Assembly (NCBI GenBank): GCA_025934475.1 | Contig: JAICXZ010000216.1 | Coordinates: forward strand, 1 to 6,058 | Source: Mucilaginibacter sp. | GTDB lineage: Bacteria; Bacteroidota; Bacteroidia; Sphingobacteriales; Sphingobacteriaceae | Direction: 5' to 3' | Length of the DNA stretch: 6,058 nucleotides | Shown: positions 1-4,090 of the stretch, in pieces | Layout: each line of letters opens with the position of its first letter | Position numbering within the stretch: position 1 is the first letter of the stretch | The notes under the pieces: generated by a model | Database searches by the model: none | What the model saw: the letters and a program-made list of their open reading frames with translations, nothing else | Told to the model about the DNA's origin: nothing | Program-made: the position numbers and the translations under genes

Positions 1-666
1 AATCTTAACCTTCAGTCGCAAATACATGATATTCAGAATGAATTGCATGCTGAACTAAAAAGTTTCATCAAAGAAAATCCAAACAGTTATATGAGCCTGT
101 TGGCGCTCGGAGAATTGGGCGGACCAACTCCTGACGCTAATGAGCTGTTACCTTTGCTGGATGGTTTGTCCAAAGAAGTACAGGATACCGAAACAGCAAG
201 GACACTGCGCAATTCGCTGGAGTCGCTGAAGAGTACATCTATTGGTGCAATGGCTCCTGACTTTGAGCAGGCTGACACGGCGGGGCATCCGGTGCGCTTG
301 TCGTCCTTCAAAGGTAAATACGTGTTGCTCGATTTTTGGGCATCATGGTGTGGCCCATGCCGCCAGGAGAGTCCTTATGTGGTAAAGGCATTTGACCGGT
401 TCAAAACAAAGAACTTTACGATTCTCAGTGTTTCGCTTGATAAGCCTAATGGTGCTTTTGCCTGGCTTAATGCGATCAGGTCTGATCATCTAGGTAGATG
501 GACCCATGTTTCCGATTTGAAGTTTTGGAACAATGCCGTGGCGCGGCTATATTTTGTGCAAAGTATACCGAAAAATTTCCTCATCGATCCAAGCGGGAAA
601 ATTGTAGCGGAAGATCTCCGGGGCGATGATCTAGAGGCTAAACTTGAGGAGGTTTTGGGTAAATAA
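1..666 (+). CDS. TlpA/ResA-like thioredoxin-fold protein, 3' part only
   Basis: The reading frame is open from base 1 with no stop, so the start lies off the left edge; the TTG at 43 is not a credible start because coding similarity to the downstream paralogue extends above it. The visible part begins in a polar helical linker. It then enters a thioredoxin fold with the redox motif WCGPC at 346-360, preceded by DFWAS, and a cis-proline loop (SIPKNFLID) with its proline at 568-570. The protein ends two residues after the last helix. By family knowledge such proteins are thiol-disulfide oxidoreductases acting in the periplasm or anchored to the envelope; the signal peptide and any DUF4369 domain would be outside the window. 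The next gene, 64 bp downstream on the same strand, is a close paralogue, so this is a tandem duplicate. Its substrate cannot be told from sequence. Confidence 0.9.
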   Translation, partial: NLNLQSQIHDIQNELHAELKSFIKENPNSYMSLLALGELGGPTPDANELLPLLDGLSKEVQDTETARTLRNSLESLKSTSIGAMAPDFEQADTAGHPVRLSSFKGKYVLLDFWASWCGPCRQESPYVVKAFDRFKTKNFTILSVSLDKPNGAFAWLNAIRSDHLGRWTHVSDLKFWNNAVARLYFVQSIPKNFLIDPSGKIVAEDLRGDDLEAKLEEVLGK

Positions 667-670
667 ACAA

Positions 671-712
671 TTGATGGACGAATCCCAAACCGGTAAATAT
701 TTGTTATACTTG
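671..712 (+). promoter_or_regulatory. possible Bacteroidota-type promoter for the second thioredoxin gene
   Basis: In the 64-bp gap between the two thioredoxin genes there is a TTG at 671-673 and, 22 bp later, AATATTTG at 696-703, one mismatch from the TAnnTTTG -7 consensus. An alternative -7 box is TATACTTG at 705-712, also one mismatch. Neither is perfect, and cotranscription from the upstream gene is equally possible. Confidence 0.25.
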
Positions 713-730
713 AGTTCTCAATAATTGCTC

Positions 731-1873
731 ATGAAAAAATTAATCACAGCGGCATTGGCTTCTTTGCCGTTCATCACCTTAGCGCAGGACGGCGCATATA
801 CCGTGCAGGGTAAAGTTGGCAGCTACAACGCGCCGGCTAAAATGTATCTCATTTACCAGGTTAAAGACAAAGAGACGAGGGACTCCGCTGTATTAAAGGA
901 TGGTCAGTTTCAATTTAAAGGCACCGTTGGTAATGTGCCAATAAATGCATACCTGGTTCTCAACGAAAAAGGGGATGGTGTCAAGTTTAAAGATTATAAA
1001 TCCATCTACCTTGAAAAAGGCGACATCAAAGTAAACGGCACCGACAAGCTGGCAAATGCAACGGTTGACGGCGGCAAGGCCAACCAGGATAATGCCCGCT
1101 ATGAGGCTTTAACCAAACCTATTGATGATGCACAGAACGCTCAGGATGCCAAAGAAAAAGCTGAAACAGACGAGCAAAAGAATTCCGAAACGTTTCAACG
1201 CCAAATGGCCGCAGCGCAAAAGGTGCTGGACGATCGGGCGATGAATGCCAATAAACAATTTGCCAAAGAAAATCCAGGTTCATATACCAGCCTCACGGCG
1301 CTCGAAATGTATTCGGCCTATGGTGGAGATTATTCGGAGCTGGCCCCTTTGTACGAAGGTCTGTCGCCGGAGATCAAACAAACCGATGCAGGCAAAGAAT
1401 TTGGCGAAAGATTGCCTAAACTTAAAGCCGTGGCACTAGGTCAAACAGCACCATTATTTACCGAAGCCGACACCGCAGGCAAAATGGTTAGCCTCGAGTC
1501 ATTCCGCGGCAAATACGTGCTGATCGATTTTTGGGCATCATGGTGTGGCCCTTGCCGCAGGGAAAATCCCAATGTGGTAAAAGCTTATAACAAGTTTAAA
1601 GATAAAAACTTCACCATCCTCGGTGTATCGCTGGATCAGCCAAAAGGCAAACAAAGATGGCTGGCTGCTATCCATAAGGATCACCTGACCTGGACCCAGG
1701 TATCCGATCTGCAATATTGGAAAAGCAAAGAGGCTGATTTATATGCCGTGCGTGGCATTCCGCAAAATTTCCTGATAGATCCCAATGGCAAGATCATCGC
1801 CAAAGGGCTCCACGGCTTCGACCTGGAAGATAAATTGGCCGAAATATTTGGCAAACCCACCGGCAGCAACTAA
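731..1873 (+). CDS. secreted DUF4369-type / TlpA-like thiol-disulfide oxidoreductase
   Basis: Complete 380-residue protein. I chose the ATG at 731 over the TTG two codons upstream because it starts a textbook signal peptide: K2-K3, a hydrophobic stretch to about residue 17, and likely signal peptidase I cleavage after TLA (residue 18). There is no lipobox cysteine, so a soluble periplasmic location is inferred. Residues about 22-120 resemble the DUF4369 beta-domain (DSAVLKDGQFQFKG, then YLEKGDIKVNG). Residues about 121-180 are a charged, helix-prone linker. Residues about 232-376 are the thioredoxin domain, with W271-C272-G-P-C275 and cis-Pro344 in GIPQNFLID. This domain order is common in Bacteroidota. 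The expected role is reduction or exchange of disulfides in envelope proteins, as for ResA/TlpA, but no partner gene such as a cytochrome c maturation factor is nearby to fix the substrate. A strong terminator follows directly. Confidence 0.93.
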   Translation: MKKLITAALASLPFITLAQDGAYTVQGKVGSYNAPAKMYLIYQVKDKETRDSAVLKDGQFQFKGTVGNVPINAYLVLNEKGDGVKFKDYKSIYLEKGDIKVNGTDKLANATVDGGKANQDNARYEALTKPIDDAQNAQDAKEKAETDEQKNSETFQRQMAAAQKVLDDRAMNANKQFAKENPGSYTSLTALEMYSAYGGDYSELAPLYEGLSPEIKQTDAGKEFGERLPKLKAVALGQTAPLFTEADTAGKMVSLESFRGKYVLIDFWASWCGPCRRENPNVVKAYNKFKDKNFTILGVSLDQPKGKQRWLAAIHKDHLTWTQVSDLQYWKSKEADLYAVRGIPQNFLIDPNGKIIAKGLHGFDLEDKLAEIFGKPTGSN

Positions 1874-1892
1874 CTGCCTGCTAATAAAAGAG

Positions 1893-1926
1893 AAAGCCCG
1901 AATGCTTAACACCTTCGGGCTTTTTT
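1893..1926. terminator. intrinsic terminator, probably bidirectional
   Basis: A 10-bp perfect stem (1893-1902 pairing with 1914-1923, core AGCCCGAA/TTCGGGCT) with an 11-nt loop runs straight into a T tract on the + strand. It begins 19 nt after the stop of the thioredoxin gene. Read on the - strand the hairpin is followed by a broken T-rich stretch (TTTCTCTTTT), so it may also end purD transcripts, whose stop codon is about 55 bp away. Function for the + strand is well supported; the - strand role is inferred. Confidence 0.85.
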
Positions 1927-1943
1927 ATTTTCTCCGCCTGACC

Positions 1944-1979
1944 CTTTCGGACTTATGCGGACTTTCCGACTTTCGGACT
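1944..1979. repeat. short direct repeat CTTTCGGACT between convergent genes
   Basis: CTTTCGGACT occurs at 1944-1953 and again at 1970-1979. Between them are two diverged partial copies (GCGGACTTTCC). The second copy runs into the purD stop codon, which reads CTA on the + strand at 1978-1980. The unit resembles the CTTTCGG heptamers in the secA upstream region. No function is known. Confidence 0.6.
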
Positions 1980-3252
1980 ACAACAAATCAAATCCAATAT
2001 CCCTCCGGAAATACATCCCATCGAAATAAATGCGACTCGCGTCGGCAGTAACCTGCTGCAAGGCATTGAAGATATTATCCTGCAAAGTGCTTACCGCTAT
2101 CACACGGCCACCACTGGTAATTACATTATCACCATCTATTGATGTGCCGGCATGAAACACTTTTGATTCGTGTACATTCTCAGTGCCGGTAATTACTTTA
2201 TTCTTCAGATAATCGCCCGGATATCCGCCGGAAACAATCATTACCGTTGCTGCAACTTTATCGGAAATTTTTAATTCTTTTTCATTTAAATTGCCTTCAG
2301 CAACTCCGATCAGCAGGTCAACAAAATCTGACTCTATCCTTGGCATCACGCTTTCAGTTTCCGGATCACCCATGCGGCAGTTATATTCGATCACATAGGG
2401 CTCACCTTCACAATTCATCAGGCCAATAAAAATGAACCCCTTGTAATCAATATTCTCCTTTTGCAAACCTTCGACAGTTGGAATGATAACGCGTTCTTCA
2501 ACTTTTTGCATGAACGCATCATCTGCAAACGGAACCGGCGAAACCGATCCCATGCCACCAGTATTTAATCCTGTGTCACCTTCACCAATACGCTTATAGT
2601 CTTTGGCTTCAGGCAATATTTTATAGTTTTTGCCATCCGTCATTACGAAAACAGATAGCTCGATCCCCTGCAGAAACTGCTCGATCACCACCTTTGAGCT
2701 GGCATCGCCGAATTTAGCATGTGTCAGCATTTCGGTTAGTTCCAATTGTGCTTCTTCAAGCGTGGTGCAGATCAGCACGCCTTTGCCTGCCGCCAGGCCA
2801 TCAGCTTTTAACACAATGGGTAAGCCGGCCGTAGCAAGATATTGAAACCCCTCTTGTAAGGTGTCGCGTGTAAATGTTTTGGATGCGGCGGCCGGGATGT
2901 TGTGACGCTGCATGAAAGCTTTTGAAAAATCTTTGCTGCCTTCCAACTGAGCGCCCTCAGCTTGCGGGCCGATAACCGGAACGTTTTTAAGTTGTTCATC
3001 CGCCAGGAAAAAATCATGAATACCTTTTACCAGCGGTTCCTCGGGGCCAACCAACACCAGGTTGATGTCGTTTTCGAGAACAAAAGCTTTTACGCCTTCA
3101 AAATCAGTCGCTTTGATATCTACGTTGGTTCCGTACTGAGGCGTGCCGGCATTGCCGGGAGCAATAAAAAGCTTACTGCATTTGGGGCTTTGCGCAATTT
3201 TCCAGGCGAAGGCACTTTCCCTTCCGCCCGAACCGAGGAGCAGGATGTTCAT
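1978..3252 (-). CDS. purD: phosphoribosylamine--glycine ligase (GAR synthetase)
   Basis: A complete 424-residue protein of normal length for PurD. It joins 5-phosphoribosylamine and glycine with ATP to give glycinamide ribonucleotide, the second step of de novo purine synthesis, in the cytosol. Family landmarks appear in order: N-domain nucleotide-fold start LLLGSGGRES (residues 5-13), APGNAGT (31-37), GPEEPL (69-74), the ATP-grasp loop KADGLAAGKGV (149-159), NTGGMG (230-235), the metal and ATP site EYNCRMGDPE (289-298), and a C-domain with SGGYPG (341-346), VFHAGT (365-370), TSGGRV and YFRRDIG. The ATG at 3250-3252 is the only start that fits the family N-terminus. The gene stands alone here: it converges with the thioredoxin gene and diverges from the 3429 gene, so it is not part of a purine operon in this window. 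A perfect TACATTTG box lies 5 nt before the start. Confidence 0.97.
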   Translation of the reverse strand: MNILLLGSGGRESAFAWKIAQSPKCSKLFIAPGNAGTPQYGTNVDIKATDFEGVKAFVLENDINLVLVGPEEPLVKGIHDFFLADEQLKNVPVIGPQAEGAQLEGSKDFSKAFMQRHNIPAAASKTFTRDTLQEGFQYLATAGLPIVLKADGLAAGKGVLICTTLEEAQLELTEMLTHAKFGDASSKVVIEQFLQGIELSVFVMTDGKNYKILPEAKDYKRIGEGDTGLNTGGMGSVSPVPFADDAFMQKVEERVIIPTVEGLQKENIDYKGFIFIGLMNCEGEPYVIEYNCRMGDPETESVMPRIESDFVDLLIGVAEGNLNEKELKISDKVAATVMIVSGGYPGDYLKNKVITGTENVHESKVFHAGTSIDGDNVITSGGRVIAVSTLQDNIFNALQQVTADASRIYFDGMYFRRDIGFDLL

Positions 3253-3257
3253 GGCGG

Positions 3258-3289
3258 CAAATGTAGAATTTAATGTGCAGATGTGCGAA
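3258..3289 (-). promoter_or_regulatory. purD promoter, Bacteroidota -33/-7 type
   Basis: Read on the - strand, TACATTTG at 3265-3258 matches the TAnnTTTG -7 consensus perfectly. A TTCG at 3289-3286, one mismatch from the TTTG -33 element, lies 20 bp upstream. Only CCGCC separates the -7 box from the ATG, so the transcript should start at or within a few bases of the start codon. The -33 element lies inside an 8-bp tandem repeat. Confidence 0.5.
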
Positions 3290-3293
3290 TGTG
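3273..3293. repeat. 8-bp tandem repeat ATGTGCRR, about 2.6 copies
   Basis: The units ATGTGCAG (3273-3280), ATGTGCGA (3281-3288) and partial ATGTG (3289-3293) are head to tail. They cover the -33 region and spacer of the putative purD promoter and abut the 15-bp array that follows. Confidence 0.65.
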
Positions 3294-3337
3294 TTAACTG
3301 GTGATTGGTTAACTTGTGACTGGTTAATTAGTGATTG
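3293..3337. repeat. three 15-bp tandem repeats (GTTAAYTDGTGAYTG)
   Basis: Three head-to-tail units with no gap: GTTAACTGGTGATTG (3293-3307), GTTAACTTGTGACTG (3308-3322) and GTTAATTAGTGATTG (3323-3337). Each differs from the first at two positions. Within a unit the halves GTTAACTG and GTGATTG are themselves similar, pointing to growth of a 7-8 bp element. The array sits in the divergent spacer between purD and the 3429 gene. There are no spacers, so this is not a CRISPR. Confidence 0.85.
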
Positions 3338-3367
3338 TAATCCCGTTAGCTATCGAAATCAACTTTG
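3335..3367 (+). promoter_or_regulatory. possible promoter for the acidic-tailed protein gene
   Basis: TTG at 3335-3337 is followed after 22 bp by CAACTTTG at 3360-3367, one mismatch from TAnnTTTG. This would give a leader of roughly 55 nt. A competing candidate is TAACTTTA at 3417-3424, also one mismatch, which would give a nearly leaderless message. The sequence does not decide between them. Confidence 0.25.
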
Positions 3368-3393
3368 CAACGTGGGTGAGGGGGCGGGTAGCG

Positions 3394-3417
3394 TTACAAC
3401 TTTACAACTTTACAACT
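3394..3417. repeat. 8-bp tandem repeat ACAACTTT upstream of the 3429 start codon
   Basis: ACAACTTT occurs at 3396-3403 and 3404-3411, with a partial ACAACT at 3412-3417. The related AACTTTACA follows at 3419-3427 and leads into CC and the ATG. The array fills the 5' untranslated or core promoter region of the next gene. Confidence 0.7.
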
Positions 3418-3428
3418 AACTTTACACC

Positions 3429-3953
3429 ATGTCGAGACGAATAGACAAATACCGCAAAATGCCTGTTTTTAAAAAGGCGGAGGAAATATTGGAACTGGCT
3501 GAAGTTATCGTTGAAGCGATAAAAGAGGACGATAAGAAGGAGCATCTGGCCTCAGAGATCGTTGGCAATGCAATGCTGATTCAAGCTAAAATAGCGGGCG
3601 CCGAAGGCGGAGGATTATACTCGTTGCGAATGCAAAACGCGGTATTGATCAAGTGTGCCGCTCATGATATGATGAGCGCCGTGATCTGCACCGAAATGTT
3701 CGGCCTCAATAATGAGGATTATGTGGACCTGATGCGCAATAAAGTTGAAGAATTTCGCGTAGAGTTTGTGGCCTGGATACGCGGCTTTGATAAAAATTAT
3801 GATATCCCCGACAATTGGGCCATCCGTTTTGATGCCAGCACACCAGAACAGGAAGAGCTGGAGAAACTCATGTTTGACGACGATAAATTCGATTTCGATG
3901 ACTTTGATGACGAAGATTTTGAGCCAGGCACCGACGATGAGGACGCGGATTAG
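3429..3953 (+). CDS. uncharacterised helical protein with acidic C-terminal tail
   Basis: A complete 174-residue protein with ATG start and no signal peptide or membrane segment, hence presumably cytosolic. I do not recognise it with certainty. Residues about 12-122 look all-helical: amphipathic stretches at about 13-33, 36-57, 62-92 and 97-120, the second and third joined by a glycine-rich turn (AGAEGGG, 56-62). This arrangement recalls the four-helix-bundle S23/Avd-like family (families in which the second helix often ends in an AEG turn), but the match is by eye and weak. Residues 123-148 form a short linker with an EQEELEKL helix. From 150 to the end the chain is extremely acidic (16 Asp/Glu in 25 residues, one Lys), with Phe at 149, 154, 156, 159 and 164 interspersed. 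It lies divergent from purD and 137 bp upstream of secA, which appears to have its own promoter, so an operon with secA is not implied. Codon use looks like that of its neighbours. Confidence 0.85.
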   Translation: MSRRIDKYRKMPVFKKAEEILELAEVIVEAIKEDDKKEHLASEIVGNAMLIQAKIAGAEGGGLYSLRMQNAVLIKCAAHDMMSAVICTEMFGLNNEDYVDLMRNKVEEFRVEFVAWIRGFDKNYDIPDNWAIRFDASTPEQEELEKLMFDDDKFDFDDFDDEDFEPGTDDEDAD

Positions 3954-3974
3954 AACAACGCTTCCAACCTAAAC

Positions 3975-4002
3975 CTTTCTGCTTTCAGCTTTCGCCTTTC
4001 GG
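3975..4002. repeat. four 7-bp tandem repeats (CTTTCNN) upstream of secA
   Basis: Head-to-tail heptamers CTTTCTG, CTTTCAG, CTTTCGC and CTTTCGG occupy 3975-4002. The TTCG proposed as the secA -33 element (3991-3994) lies in the third unit. The unit resembles the CTTTCGGACT repeat at 1944-1979. Confidence 0.8.
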
Positions 4003-4022
4003 CTCAAAAAACCGTACCTTTG
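3991..4022 (+). promoter_or_regulatory. secA promoter, Bacteroidota -33/-7 type
   Basis: TACCTTTG at 4015-4022 is a perfect TAnnTTTG -7 element. TTCG at 3991-3994 stands exactly 20 bp upstream as a one-mismatch -33 element, the same arrangement as the putative purD promoter. Transcription would begin near 4028-4030, giving a leader of about 60 nt before the secA ATG. Confidence 0.55.
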
Positions 4023-4031
4023 CCTGCCATT

Positions 4032-4070
4032 ATGACCTCATCCGTTGCGGTGGCGCAATTGTTGAGATAA
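4032..4070 (+). CDS. possible 12-codon upstream ORF in the secA leader
   Basis: The ATG at 4032 opens [12 protein letters not shown] and ends with TAA at 4068-4070, 20 nt before the secA ATG and in a different frame. It would start only a few bases after the predicted transcription start. It contains a perfect 5-bp hairpin (TTGCG 4045-4049, CGCAA 4054-4058). A second 5-bp stem (AATCG 4069-4073, CGATT 4082-4086) follows just before secA. Whether it is translated is unknown; a chance ATG is possible. It has no visible similarity to SecM. Confidence 0.2.
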   Translation: MTSSVAVAQLLR

Positions 4071-4090
4071 TCGGTTCAGAACGATTTATT

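Noticed and set aside
87..311. 74-codon open frame on the - strand in the first gene
   Set aside because: It is antisense to a conserved thioredoxin-fold protein with no start signal or recognisable product.
725..730. TTG at 725 as the start of the second thioredoxin gene
   Set aside because: The ATG two codons later gives a better signal peptide (MKK start) and TTG starts are rarer; nothing supports the extra two residues.
667..730. Terminator between the two thioredoxin genes
   Set aside because: No stem followed by a T tract can be found in the 64-bp gap.
2962..3273. 103-codon open frame on the + strand over the purD start
   Set aside because: It is antisense to the conserved PurD N-terminus and its translation resembles no family I know.
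3293..3337. CRISPR array
   Set aside because: The 15-bp units are contiguous without spacers, too short, and no cas gene is present.
3374..3388. G-rich stretch (GGG, GGGGG, GGG) as a G-quadruplex
   Set aside because: There are only three runs of three or more G; at best a weak two-tetrad structure could form, and nothing else supports function.
3994..4010. GCC-TTTC-GGC hairpin after the 3429 gene as a terminator
   Set aside because: The stem is only 3 bp and the following tract is A-rich, not T-rich, on the + strand; it arises from the heptamer repeats.
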